Source: a virus
Virus record (IMG/VR): IMGVR_UViG_3300028392_002162
Span: 1-24,399 of that record
Reading direction: 5' to 3' (one strand)
DNA length: 24,399 nt
Positions 8,000 through 17,689 of the stretch are shown piece after piece. The translations under genes and the position numbers were made by a program. How positions within the stretch are numbered: the stretch's first letter is position 1; every line of letters starts with the position of its first letter. Below the pieces are notes generated by a model, which worked only from the letters and a program-made list of their open reading frames with translations, was not told the origin of the DNA and did no database searches.

Positions 8000-10900
8000 G
8001 TGGCTACAGGAAACGCACTTACGAGAATTAATAATAACCAGATCAGCGATGCTATTTCTGGTAATACACAAGTTGGTATTAATGCCAATACTAAAGTTCA
8101 ACCATATTCAATTACGTCAACATTGTTGGCAAACAACTTAAGCTATGGTTCAGACTTAACCATTACTGGTAACTTATCGATCACAGGTAATGTTACGGCT
8201 ATCGATACAACTAATGTTACCATCGAAGATCCATTATTGCTTTTAGCAAATAATCAAACCGGATCTCCTACTGTAGACATCGGTTTTATTGGCCAACGTG
8301 GTACTTCTACCAATATCGCTTTCGTCTGGGACGAAAGTTTACAAAGTTTCGTAACAGTATACACCAGCTCTGGTGCAGGTGATAATACCAACGTCGTTAT
8401 CACAGCTTATGCTGATATTAAAACTGGCAACGCTAATGTAACTGGTACATTGAACGCTGCCAATATCAGTTTTAGTGGCAATGTATTGGGCAATTTAAAT
8501 GTTACTAGCTATTTAAATGCTGGTAATATAACAACACCAGGCTCCGCTAGTGTTACTGGCAATATCACTGCCGGCAACGTCTTTATTCCTACTGGTAATT
8601 TAACAGCGACTGGCGTAGTCTCCAGCAACATGTACAGTGGTATTACTGCTACTCAAATAGTTTACGCAGGTACAGGTGGTAAGTTAGTAGGTAGTGGTAA
8701 TCTTACATACGGCAGTGGCACATTAAGTACTACAGGTAATATTGCTGCTAGTAACAATTCTAATGCTGCTAATGTCTATGTTAGTAGTTTAACTACACAA
8801 AGCGGTATGGTATATGCTGGTACAAACGGTCAACTTTTAGATGCTAGTGGCATAACAACTGACGGCGTTGGTAATTTAACAGCGAGTGGCAACGTTTCCG
8901 CATATGGTATCGTAGGTACTGACTTATATAGTACAAGTACTACAGTTCCTGGTGAGCTTTTCTATGTTAGCAATAGTAGTGGTCGCTTAACAGCTGGCAG
9001 TGGGTTAATCACAGACGGCGCAGGTAACTTATCCGCAACTGGTTCTGTTTTAGTAACACAAACAGTTAGCGCAGGTGGCAACGTAACTGGTGGTAATGTA
9101 TTAACTGGCGGATCTGTGTCAGCAGCCGGCAATGTAAACGCATTTAACTCAGTAAACAGTCAATCATTGAGTTTAAGTGGTAATGTTATTAGCGATTTAA
9201 ATGTAACTAGTAACGTTGTGGCACAAAATGTAACTGCCACCAATAACCTCAGTGCTGCTGGTAATGTTAATGTTTTCAATTCAGTAAACACATCTAATAT
9301 CAGTATGTCTGGTAACGTTTTAAGTAATTTAAACGTAACTGCTAATATTACAGGTAACAACATCAGTGCAGTTGGCATTTTAAGCACAAATAGCTTAGTT
9401 GCTACAGTAGCTAGTGTAAGCGGTAATGTAACCGGCGGCAACGTATTAACTAGTGGTCTAGTAAGTGCTACAGGTAACGCAACTGTTGGCAACATGCTAA
9501 CAGGCGGCCTAGTAAGTGCCACAGGCAATGTAACTGGCGGCAACTTATTGACGGGCGGGCTAGTAAGTGCCACTGGCGATATTATAACAGCTGGCAACGT
9601 TAGTGCTGGCGGCAACGTGGTATTTGGTAATGTATTGACAGGTGGTATTGTAAGTGCCACAGGTAATGTGATTGGCGGCAATGTATTAACAGCTGGTGCT
9701 ATAAGTGCTACTGGTACAGTAACAGGTAGTAGTCTACTTGGTAGTGTTGTAAGTGCTAGTGGTAACGTAACCGGTGGAAATATCGCAACTGGCGGAACAT
9801 TAAGTGTAAGTGGTAATACCACAGTAGGCAATTTTGCTGCTTCGTATGCTTCAGTGAGTGGTAATGTTGACGTTGGCGGCAATGTAAATGCTACCAAAAA
9901 TGTAAACGGTGCTAACATATATGCTACTGGCGGTGATGTAAGTGCTAGCGGTAATATCACTGCTGGCACAACTGGTAATATTACTGGTGCTAATGTTACT
10001 ACACCAAACGTAGTAACAAGTGGGCAGTTAAACATTAATGCTGGCAATAGTGTACAGTTCAGCGTTGTTGGTAATATCAATGTAGGTAATACATATATTA
10101 CCAACTTAGCAACACCTCCTGTAAACCCACAAGATGCTGCTAGTAAAGACTATGTTGACACAGTAGCACAAGGTTTAAGTGCTAAAGCTGCTGTTGAAGT
10201 TGCTTCAACTACATATCTAGCTAATGTTTCTGGTGTTACTAATGTCGTTTACAACAATGGTACAAGCGGACTTGGGGCCACTATAACCGTAACTACAACA
10301 AGTCAACTATCAGTCGATGGCGTAAGTTTAGCCACTCTCTTCGCCAATTATGGCACTGCTTCTCGTGTTTTAATTAAGAATGAGGGCGCATTTACTAACA
10401 GTAACGGAGCATGGAATGGTATCTATAACATTGCTTCTACTGGTCCTACAAGTACAGTATTAACACGTAGTAGTGATTTTAATGCCCCAACTGAAATGTA
10501 TGGAGCATTTACATTCGTACAAGAAGGTAGTGTAAATTCTTCTTCAGGATGGACATGTACAAACAATGCTGAAACAAACCCAATTACTATTGGTACCACA
10601 GCAATTATATTTGTACAGTTCTCAGGAGCTGGAACTTATACAGCTGGTACAGCATTAAGTTTAACAGGCACACAGTTTAACGTATTGCCCGACAATGTTA
10701 CAGTAGGTGTTAACGGTAGTAACCAATTATCCGTATTTGGTAACGTGACATTAGATACTCCTACATTAGGCAATGCTACATTCAGTACATTAAGTGCTAC
10801 TGGCGGCCAGAGTGGGAATGTAAAACTTGGTAATTTAACAATGAGTGGTTCTACCAGTGCTGTTGGTGACATTCAAACAGCTGGCAATGTCAGCGCAACT

Positions 10901-13900
10901 GGTTATGTAAGTGCTGGATTTGCTTATGTTTCAAGTGTAGGCAACACCAGTGTCGTTTATGGTAATGCTAGCGGTGGTTTATCTACAAGTGCTAACATCA
11001 CATACGTTGATGGCACACAGACATTGAAGACTGGTAATTTAAGTATTACAGGCAACATCGTAGCAGGCAACATACTTGATAGTAATTTGAGCAATACACA
11101 AGTTGTATACTCTGGCCTAAATGGTCAATTATTAGGTAACAGTGGCTTTACCACAAACGGTACAAATGTTACAGTAAATGGCACAGCAACAGTAGGTAAC
11201 TTATCTGTTACATCAGGCGGCGTTGTTACTGGCGACTTAACACCCTCTGCTAATGTTACGTACAACTTAGGTAATGTTACTAACCTCTGGAAAGACTTGT
11301 ACTTGTCTGGTAATTCTATCTACTTAGGTCCACAAACAGTTTCTGCTAACGCAAATGGTCTTGCTTTATCTAACGTAATATATACCAGTAATGTATATGC
11401 CAATAGTTTATCTAACACACAGGTCATATACTCCGGAGCAAATGGTCAATTATTAGGCAACAGTAGCTTTACTACAGATGGCACAAATGTTACTGTAGGC
11501 GGTACTGTTAATATTGGCAACCTCAGTGTAAGTGGTAACATTATCGATAGTGGCATCTCTAACACTAGTGTTGTGTTTGCTACAACAGGCGGTAAGTTAA
11601 CTGGTAATTCAGGCATAACAACTGATGGTGCCAGTTTAAGTGTATTTGGTAATATCTCAACTGGTAACCTCAGCGTATCCGGTAATCTTTATGATACTGG
11701 CATTGCTAATACCAGTGTTGTTTACATGACAACAGGTAGCAAGTTAGTCGGTAGTTCTGGTTTTGTATATGACGGCACCAACTTAAGTGTAACAGCAAAC
11801 ATCGCAAGTGGAAATATTAGTAGTCCTAACATTTATGACACTAACGTTGGCACTGGTCAGATCGTATACGGTTCAACTTCAGGCAATGGCTTATTAACAG
11901 CCGGTACAAACTTATACACAGATGGCGCTAACTTAACTGCAACAGGCACAATTACGGCAGCTAACTTAACAACATCGGGTAGCAGTGGTAACATTTCCGG
12001 CGCTAACGTTGTTTCAGCCGTTACATTTACTGCTAGTGGTAACATTTATGCCGTACAGATCAGTACAAGCGGTAATATTACAGTTGATCCTACAAGTTAC
12101 TTTATCGGTAATGGTAGTCAGTTAACTGGAGTTACAGCTACCAATGTTAACGCAAATGCTCTAACTGGCAATACTTTAAGTTCAAATGTAGTAATTTCTA
12201 GCTTAACACAAGTTGGTACATTGGCTAATTTAAGTGTATCGGGCATTACTTCTCTTGGCAGTGATATGAGTATTACTGGTAGTATAGTACCAACAACTGA
12301 TAACGTATACGACTTAGGTGTTATCGGTACTGCTTGGAACACGCTATATGTTGAAAATCTAGCTGCCGATGCCGGTTCTAACTTAGTTGTTAATCCAGCA
12401 CGAAATACAAGTAGTTTTGCTGTAAACGGTACTAACGCTAATGTATTCTGGGTAGATGCTGCCACTAACACAGTGGAAGTAGGTAACAGTCAAGTAACAA
12501 CTGGTGCTACGTTCGCTATTAATGCTACTGACAGTTTCTTAATTCCAGTTGGTAATACAGCACAACGTCCTGGTTTCCCAACATTAGGTATGCAACGTTG
12601 GAACACTACAAACAGCTCGTTAGAGATGTGGAGTGGTTCAATGTGGGAAATGATCGGTGCTACTAACTTTACTGTTATCTTAAATGAGCAGTTTGATGGT
12701 GACGGATCAACAACAACATTTACCTTAACAGGCGCACAAGCAGCTAACCAGCCACAAACAACTGACAGTTGCTTAGTTACTATTAACGGTGTGATGCAGA
12801 CTCCTACTATATCTTATAGTGTAAGTGTCTACACATTAACATTTACCGAAGCACCACAAATTGGTGACGTAATTGATGTACGTGAATTAACTACTACAAC
12901 CAGTGTTAACAGTATTGCTTCTGCTAGTACACAGTTAACAGCAACACCAGGTAATGTTTACTTACAAAACGGTAATTTAACTGTTGAAAATGGTTTCTAC
13001 TTTGTTGGTGATGGTAGTCAGCTTACAAACTTAAGTGCTAACGTTAATGCTACACACATTGTTAGTGGTTCAAGTAACGTAGCCATTGCTACACCTGGTG
13101 CTAACGTAACATTCCAGATCAACGGAACAACTGGCGTACTTGATGTTGGTACAGCACAAACTACTATCAAAGGTAACTTTATACCCTCAAGTAACAATGC
13201 TTATAGTTTAGGATCTGCTACTAACCAGTGGAAAGAGTTACACGTAAGCGGTAACACCATCTACATCGGCGATGTGCCAATGAGTTTAACTTCCGGCAAC
13301 GGTTTATCATGGGGCGGTAATCCAGTGGTTACAGCTAATGCTACTGGTACATCTACTACAACAGGTAACATGGCAGTAACTGGTAACTTAACTGGTGGAT
13401 CATTATTCTCTGGTAGCGATGTAAGCGCGAGCGGTAATGTTATTGCTACTAGATTCTTAGGTACAACAGTAAGCACAAGTGGCACAGTAACAGCCAGTAG
13501 TCTAGTAGGTACATCAGTAAGCGCAAGTGGCACAGTAACAGCAGCCTCAGTAGTTGGCGGTGTAATGACTGGTACATCAACAAGTGTAAGTGGTAACGTA
13601 ACTGGTGGTAACGTGTTAACTGGTGGTGTAGTAAGCGCAACTGGCGCAGTAACTGGTGGTAATATATATACTGGCGGCGAAGTTAGCGCAGCTGGTGATG
13701 TAACTAGCACCAACGTAGTAGTAGGCGGTAATATTACAAGCCCAAGTGGTACAAATGGTAACGTAACAATTAACCCAGATGGTACTGGAGTATTGTTAGT
13801 AACCAATATTACTCCCGCAGTATTCGCTAATACAATAGCAGCAACAAATAGTACAACTGGTGCTGTAACAATAGCTGGTGGATTAGGTGTTGCTGGTAAT

Positions 13901-16900
13901 GTAATCTCAGGCGGTGCTATAACAGCTACTGGTAATATAGTTGGTGGCAATTTACGTACAGGTGGCTTTGTAAGTGCTGCTGGTAACGTAATCGGCGCTA
14001 ACTTAATCGTATCCTCTAACGGTAATTTAATTACACCAGTTGGCACAAATGGTAACTTAAACATTAACCCAGATGGTACTGGATCGTTCACTGTAACTGA
14101 TGCCCCTGTACACTTTGGTAATACAGCAGCAGCTACAAGTACAACAACAGGCGCATTTAGAATAGCAGGTGGTGCTGGTATCGCCGGTAACGTAATCGCA
14201 GGTGGTTTAGTAAGTGCTACTGGTACAATTACAGGTAGTAGTTTATTAGGTACAACAGTAAGCGCAAGTGGCGCAGTAACAGCAGCCAGTGTTGTTGGTG
14301 GCGTAATGACAGGCACTTCTGTAAGCGTAACTGGTACAGCTACAGCAGCCTCAGTAGTTGGCGGTGTAATGACCGGTAGTTCCGTAAGTGTAACTGGTAA
14401 CGTATCAGGTAGTTACTTAAATGGTAATGGCGCGTTTATAACTGGTTTACCTGCTGGATACTCGAACAGTAATGCTGCTAGCTTCTTAGCTGCTTTTGGT
14501 TCTAACGTAATCTCTACAACTGGCACAATTACTAGTGGCAATGTTACTGGTAGTAATTTCTTAACAAGTGGTTTAGTAAGTGCTACTGGTACAATCACAG
14601 GTAGTAGCTTCTCAGGCACTTCTGTAAGTGTAACTGGTACAGCTACAGCAGCTAGTGTTGTTGGCGGTGTAATGACCGGTTCCTCAGTAAGTGTAACTGG
14701 TACAGCTACAGCAGCCAGCGTTGTTGGTGGCGTAATGACTGGTACATCAACAAGCGTAAGTGGCAATGTAACCGGTGGCAATGTGTTAACTGGCGGCTTA
14801 ATCAGCGCAGGTGGTCAAGTTAGTGCTAATACACTGTATGTAAGTTCCAATGCTAACATTTTAGGTAACTTAAATGTACAAGGTAACGTAACATTTATTA
14901 ACAGTAACGTTATTACTACTAACGATTTGTACATTGAATTAGCAAACAATCAGACATCATATGCTAACATTAATGGTGCTGGTTTCAATGTTGGCCCCGC
15001 AGGTAACGCATTAACAAACTGGACATACAATAGTACAGCTAACGCCTGGAGTACCAATGTTGGCGTAAGTGTAACTGCTAACGTTATCGGTGGCAATATC
15101 ACAACAGCTGGTTTAATCAGCGCAACTGGTACAGTAACAGGTAGTAGCTTCTTAGGTACAACAGTAAGTGCAAGTGGTACAGTAACAGCAGCTAGTGTTG
15201 TTGGTGGCGTAATGACAGGTACATCAGTAAGTGTTACTGGTACAGCTACAGCAGCCTCAGTAGTTGGCGGTGTAATAACAGGTACATCAACAAGTGTAAG
15301 CGGAGCAGTAACAGCAGCCAGTGTTGTTGGTGGCGTGATGTCTGGCAGTTCCGTAAGCGCGAGTGGTAACGTGATTGGCGGCAATGTATTAACTGGTGGT
15401 TCCGTAAGCGCAACTGGTACAGTTACAGCAGCCAGTGTTGTTGGCGGTGTAATGACAGGCACTTCCGTAAGTGTAACTGGTACAGCAACAAGTGGTAATG
15501 TATTAACTGGCGGGGTAGTAAGCGCTAGTGGTAATGTCACTGGTAACTACATTATCGGTAACGGTAGTCAGTTAACTGGAGTTACAGCTACAAACGTTAG
15601 TGCTAATGCGTTAACTGGCAATACTTTAAGTTCAAATGTAGTAATTTCTAGCTTAACACAAGTTGGCACATTGGCAAACTTAACTGTAACTGCTAACGTA
15701 ACCGGCGGCAATGTATTAACAGGTGGCTTAGTAAGTGCTACAGGTACAGTAACAGGTAGTAGTTTATTAGGTACAACAGTAAGTGCAAGTGGTACAGTAA
15801 CAGCAGCTAGTGTTGTTGGTGGTGTAATGACTGGCACTTCAACAAGTGTAAGTGGTAACGTAACCGGCGGCAACTTAGTAACAGGTGGTTTAGTAAGTGC
15901 TACTGGCACAGTAACAGGTAGTAGCTTCTTAGGTAGTGTTGTATCAATTACAGGCGCAGTAACAGCAGCTAGCGTTGTTGGTGGCGTAATGACAGGTACA
16001 TCAGTAAGTGTTACTGGTACAGCTACAGCAGCCTCAGTAGTTGGCGGTGTAATGACTGGTACATCAACAAGTGTAACCGGTAACGTAACTGGTGGTAACG
16101 TGTTAACAGGCGGATTAATTAGTGCCGCTGGTCAAGTAAGTGCCAACACATTGTATGTTAGTTCTAACGCAAACATCCTTGGTAACTTAAACGTACAAGG
16201 TAACATAACATTTATCAATAGTAACGTTATTACTACTAACGACTTGTATATTGAGTTGGCTAACAATCAGACAACATTGGCAAACATTAACGGTGCTGGC
16301 TTAAACATTGGACCTAACGCAACACCATTGGTTAACTGGACTTACAATAGTACAGCTAACGTCTGGAATACTAACGTCGGTATTAGTGCTACAGGTAACA
16401 TCACAACTGCCTCTAACGTATTAACTGGCGGTTATATAAGTAGTACAGGCACAGTAACAGCTAGTAGTTTCCTTGGTACAGTAGTAAGCGTAACTGGTAA
16501 CGTTAACGGTGGTAACGTATTAAGTACTGTAGTATCCGCAAGTGGTAACGTTACCGGTGGTAACGTATTAACAGGTGGATTAATTAGCGCAACTGGTACA
16601 ATTACAGGTAGTAGTCACTTAGGTAGTGTTGTAAGTGTAACTGGCAACGTAACAAGTGGTAATGTGTTAACAGGTGGATTAATTAGCGCAACTGGTACAA
16701 TTACAGGTAGTAGTCACTTAGGTAGTGTTGTAAGTGTAACTGGCAACGTAACAAGTGGTAATGTGTTAACAGGTGGTTTAATAAGTGCTAGTGGTAACGT
16801 TACTGGTCAATACATTAACGGTAACGGTTACTTCTTAACTGGTGTTATTACAAGTGTTGCTAACATTAACTTAGGTAACAGTAACGTAACAGTAACAGCA

Positions 16901-17569
16901 GCTAACGCAAACGTCACTGTAGGTGTTGGTGGTACTGCTAACGTGGCAGTATTTGCTACAACAGGTGAGTACGTAACTGGTGTGTTATCTGTAAGTGGTA
17001 ACGTAACTGGCGGTAACGTGTTAACTGGTGGCTTAGTAAGTGTAACTGGTAACGTAACTGCTGGTAACTTGTCAGTATCTACCGGAACTGTAACTGTTGG
17101 TAATATTGTTAACGGCGGAACAAGTGCTGTTGGTAACATTGGTTCTACAACAGTACCGTTTAACACAATATTTGCTAAAGCAACATCGGCACAGTACGCT
17201 GACTTGGCAGAGAACTACTTAGCTGACGCAGCATACGCAGCTGGCACTGTTGTAAGTTTTGGTGGTGATTTAGAAATTACCGCAAGTACAGCAGACAGTG
17301 ATACTCGCGTAGCAGGGGTTGTTTCTACTAACCCAAGTTACTTGATGAACGGTGGTTTAGTTGGTGACAATGTTGTAGCTGTAGCGTTAACAGGTCGCGT
17401 TCCATGCCGTGTAACTGGTAATGTACGTAAAGGTGACTTAATGGTAAGTAACGGTGATGGTACAGCAAGAGCCGAAGCTAACCCCGCAGTTGGTACAGTA
17501 ATCGGTAAGGCGTTAGCAGACTTTGATGGTGTAACAGGCGTTATTGAAGTAGTTGTAGGCCGCGTCTAA
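8000..17569 (+). CDS. Giant repetitive tail-fibre-like protein (3189 aa)
   Basis: GTG start with AGGAG upstream. Rough order: aa 1-65 head; ~68-122 a module with IEDPLLLLANNQTGSPTVDI then GFIGQRG; ~125-700 GNVTGGNVLTGGLVSATG-type repeats; ~700-897 a conserved fibre segment (DAASKDYVDTVAQGLSAKAA; RVLIKNEGAF; NGIYNIASTG; SSGWTC; FVQFSGAGTYTAG); ~900-1500 further repeats with YNLGNVTNLWKDLYLSGNSI-like boxes; ~1523-1631 NT-box and GDG modules (QRPGFPTLGMQRWNTTNSSL; GDGSTTTFTL); ~1800-3050 dense repeats including 12 copies of AASVVGGV(M/I)(T/S)G; ~3059-3189 a conserved C-terminal domain (AQYADLAENYLADAAYAAGT; VAGVVSTNPSYLMN; VALTGRVPCRV; GKALADFDGVTGVIEVVVG). The repeats should form a long, probably trimeric, fibre or whisker. 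The C-terminal domain recalls domains that end and sometimes self-process phage fibres. Fibre class is likely; attachment point and receptor are unknown. Confidence 0.8.
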   Translation: MATGNALTRINNNQISDAISGNTQVGINANTKVQPYSITSTLLANNLSYGSDLTITGNLSITGNVTAIDTTNVTIEDPLLLLANNQTGSPTVDIGFIGQRGTSTNIAFVWDESLQSFVTVYTSSGAGDNTNVVITAYADIKTGNANVTGTLNAANISFSGNVLGNLNVTSYLNAGNITTPGSASVTGNITAGNVFIPTGNLTATGVVSSNMYSGITATQIVYAGTGGKLVGSGNLTYGSGTLSTTGNIAASNNSNAANVYVSSLTTQSGMVYAGTNGQLLDASGITTDGVGNLTASGNVSAYGIVGTDLYSTSTTVPGELFYVSNSSGRLTAGSGLITDGAGNLSATGSVLVTQTVSAGGNVTGGNVLTGGSVSAAGNVNAFNSVNSQSLSLSGNVISDLNVTSNVVAQNVTATNNLSAAGNVNVFNSVNTSNISMSGNVLSNLNVTANITGNNISAVGILSTNSLVATVASVSGNVTGGNVLTSGLVSATGNATVGNMLTGGLVSATGNVTGGNLLTGGLVSATGDIITAGNVSAGGNVVFGNVLTGGIVSATGNVIGGNVLTAGAISATGTVTGSSLLGSVVSASGNVTGGNIATGGTLSVSGNTTVGNFAASYASVSGNVDVGGNVNATKNVNGANIYATGGDVSASGNITAGTTGNITGANVTTPNVVTSGQLNINAGNSVQFSVVGNINVGNTYITNLATPPVNPQDAASKDYVDTVAQGLSAKAAVEVASTTYLANVSGVTNVVYNNGTSGLGATITVTTTSQLSVDGVSLATLFANYGTASRVLIKNEGAFTNSNGAWNGIYNIASTGPTSTVLTRSSDFNAPTEMYGAFTFVQEGSVNSSSGWTCTNNAETNPITIGTTAIIFVQFSGAGTYTAGTALSLTGTQFNVLPDNVTVGVNGSNQLSVFGNVTLDTPTLGNATFSTLSATGGQSGNVKLGNLTMSGSTSAVGDIQTAGNVSATGYVSAGFAYVSSVGNTSVVYGNASGGLSTSANITYVDGTQTLKTGNLSITGNIVAGNILDSNLSNTQVVYSGLNGQLLGNSGFTTNGTNVTVNGTATVGNLSVTSGGVVTGDLTPSANVTYNLGNVTNLWKDLYLSGNSIYLGPQTVSANANGLALSNVIYTSNVYANSLSNTQVIYSGANGQLLGNSSFTTDGTNVTVGGTVNIGNLSVSGNIIDSGISNTSVVFATTGGKLTGNSGITTDGASLSVFGNISTGNLSVSGNLYDTGIANTSVVYMTTGSKLVGSSGFVYDGTNLSVTANIASGNISSPNIYDTNVGTGQIVYGSTSGNGLLTAGTNLYTDGANLTATGTITAANLTTSGSSGNISGANVVSAVTFTASGNIYAVQISTSGNITVDPTSYFIGNGSQLTGVTATNVNANALTGNTLSSNVVISSLTQVGTLANLSVSGITSLGSDMSITGSIVPTTDNVYDLGVIGTAWNTLYVENLAADAGSNLVVNPARNTSSFAVNGTNANVFWVDAATNTVEVGNSQVTTGATFAINATDSFLIPVGNTAQRPGFPTLGMQRWNTTNSSLEMWSGSMWEMIGATNFTVILNEQFDGDGSTTTFTLTGAQAANQPQTTDSCLVTINGVMQTPTISYSVSVYTLTFTEAPQIGDVIDVRELTTTTSVNSIASASTQLTATPGNVYLQNGNLTVENGFYFVGDGSQLTNLSANVNATHIVSGSSNVAIATPGANVTFQINGTTGVLDVGTAQTTIKGNFIPSSNNAYSLGSATNQWKELHVSGNTIYIGDVPMSLTSGNGLSWGGNPVVTANATGTSTTTGNMAVTGNLTGGSLFSGSDVSASGNVIATRFLGTTVSTSGTVTASSLVGTSVSASGTVTAASVVGGVMTGTSTSVSGNVTGGNVLTGGVVSATGAVTGGNIYTGGEVSAAGDVTSTNVVVGGNITSPSGTNGNVTINPDGTGVLLVTNITPAVFANTIAATNSTTGAVTIAGGLGVAGNVISGGAITATGNIVGGNLRTGGFVSAAGNVIGANLIVSSNGNLITPVGTNGNLNINPDGTGSFTVTDAPVHFGNTAAATSTTTGAFRIAGGAGIAGNVIAGGLVSATGTITGSSLLGTTVSASGAVTAASVVGGVMTGTSVSVTGTATAASVVGGVMTGSSVSVTGNVSGSYLNGNGAFITGLPAGYSNSNAASFLAAFGSNVISTTGTITSGNVTGSNFLTSGLVSATGTITGSSFSGTSVSVTGTATAASVVGGVMTGSSVSVTGTATAASVVGGVMTGTSTSVSGNVTGGNVLTGGLISAGGQVSANTLYVSSNANILGNLNVQGNVTFINSNVITTNDLYIELANNQTSYANINGAGFNVGPAGNALTNWTYNSTANAWSTNVGVSVTANVIGGNITTAGLISATGTVTGSSFLGTTVSASGTVTAASVVGGVMTGTSVSVTGTATAASVVGGVITGTSTSVSGAVTAASVVGGVMSGSSVSASGNVIGGNVLTGGSVSATGTVTAASVVGGVMTGTSVSVTGTATSGNVLTGGVVSASGNVTGNYIIGNGSQLTGVTATNVSANALTGNTLSSNVVISSLTQVGTLANLTVTANVTGGNVLTGGLVSATGTVTGSSLLGTTVSASGTVTAASVVGGVMTGTSTSVSGNVTGGNLVTGGLVSATGTVTGSSFLGSVVSITGAVTAASVVGGVMTGTSVSVTGTATAASVVGGVMTGTSTSVTGNVTGGNVLTGGLISAAGQVSANTLYVSSNANILGNLNVQGNITFINSNVITTNDLYIELANNQTTLANINGAGLNIGPNATPLVNWTYNSTANVWNTNVGISATGNITTASNVLTGGYISSTGTVTASSFLGTVVSVTGNVNGGNVLSTVVSASGNVTGGNVLTGGLISATGTITGSSHLGSVVSVTGNVTSGNVLTGGLISATGTITGSSHLGSVVSVTGNVTSGNVLTGGLISASGNVTGQYINGNGYFLTGVITSVANINLGNSNVTVTAANANVTVGVGGTANVAVFATTGEYVTGVLSVSGNVTGGNVLTGGLVSVTGNVTAGNLSVSTGTVTVGNIVNGGTSAVGNIGSTTVPFNTIFAKATSAQYADLAENYLADAAYAAGTVVSFGGDLEITASTADSDTRVAGVVSTNPSYLMNGGLVGDNVVAVALTGRVPCRVTGNVRKGDLMVSNGDGTARAEANPAVGTVIGKALADFDGVTGVIEVVVGRV
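13540..16062 (+). repeat. Twelve interspersed copies of the AASVVGGV(M/I)(T/S)G unit
   Basis: Counting in the translated giant protein gives 12 copies of AASVVGGV followed by MTG, ITG or MSG between about 13541 and 16062, usually flanked by SV(S/T)GT(A/V)T and TS(V/T)SV(S/T)G. At DNA level they differ at silent sites: the core appears as GCCTCAGTAGTTGGCGGT, GCCAGTGTTGTTGGTGGC, GCTAGTGTTGTTGGTGGC and similar forms. Confidence 0.85.
14640..15080 (+). repeat. First copy of a ~440-bp dispersed duplicated block
   Basis: This stretch encodes two AASVVGGV units, a GNVTGGNVLTGGLISA unit and a module with LYVSSNANILGNLNVQGN, DLYIELANNQT and NWTYNSTAN. A second copy lies at about 15957-16397, offset 1317 bp (439 codons). 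The proteins are very similar while the DNA differs at many third codon positions. Confidence 0.75.
15957..16397 (+). repeat. Second copy of the ~440-bp dispersed duplicated block
   Basis: Matches about 14640-15080 at an in-frame offset of 1317 bp. Aligned landmarks are GQVSANTLYVSSNANILGN at 14813 and 16130, and DLYIELANNQT in both. Divergence within the module rises after ANNQT (SYANINGAGFNVG versus TLANINGAGLNIG). Confidence 0.75.
16568..16776 (+). repeat. Perfect 99-bp tandem repeat, two full copies plus 11 bp
   Basis: Bases 16568-16666 and 16667-16765 are identical, and a third copy begins at 16766 (TTAACAGGTGG) before diverging. Each unit is 33 codons, starting LTGGLISATGTITGSSHLGS and ending VTSGNV. 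The absence of even silent differences contrasts with the other repeats in the gene and marks a recent duplication, or an assembly artefact. Confidence 0.95.
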
Positions 17570-17587
17570 AACGTAGCTAGTATGATA

Positions 17588-17617
17588 AACGATGGGACCT
17601 TAGGGTCCTATCGTTTT
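17588..17617 (+). terminator. Rho-independent terminator after the giant fibre gene
   Basis: AACGATGGGACC (17588-17599) pairs with GGTCCTATCGTT (17604-17615), 12 bp with one G-T wobble and a 4-nt loop, ending in TTTT, 18 nt after the stop codon. The T run is short. Confidence 0.75.
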
Positions 17618-17656
17618 GGCTGTAATATCTAGGCAAACTTGGTTTACCGTTTTGAA

Positions 17657-17664
17657 GCTAAATA
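17657..17664 (+). promoter_or_regulatory. Late-promoter-like octamer GCTAAATA
   Basis: GCTAAATA lies after the terminator and 25 nt before the ATG at 17690, the same spacing as the TATAAATA site before 8000. It would drive the two genes 17690-18574. Confidence 0.65.
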
Positions 17665-17689
17665 TAGTATAACATAATAGAGGATTAAA

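Noticed and set aside
9160-10104. Long minus-strand frames inside the giant fibre gene (9160-10104, 13261-14316, 14950-15540 and others), rich in Pro/Leu/Val
   Set aside because: They are antisense shadows of the GNVTGGNVLTGG-type repeats; codons such as GGT, AAC and GTA give no stops on the opposite strand. There is no ribosome binding site, promoter or family resemblance.
13540-16776. CRISPR-like or mobile-element repeat array
   Set aside because: The repeats are in-frame, translated and variable at silent sites, with no spacers of constant length and no terminal inverted repeats or transposase. They are protein repeats.
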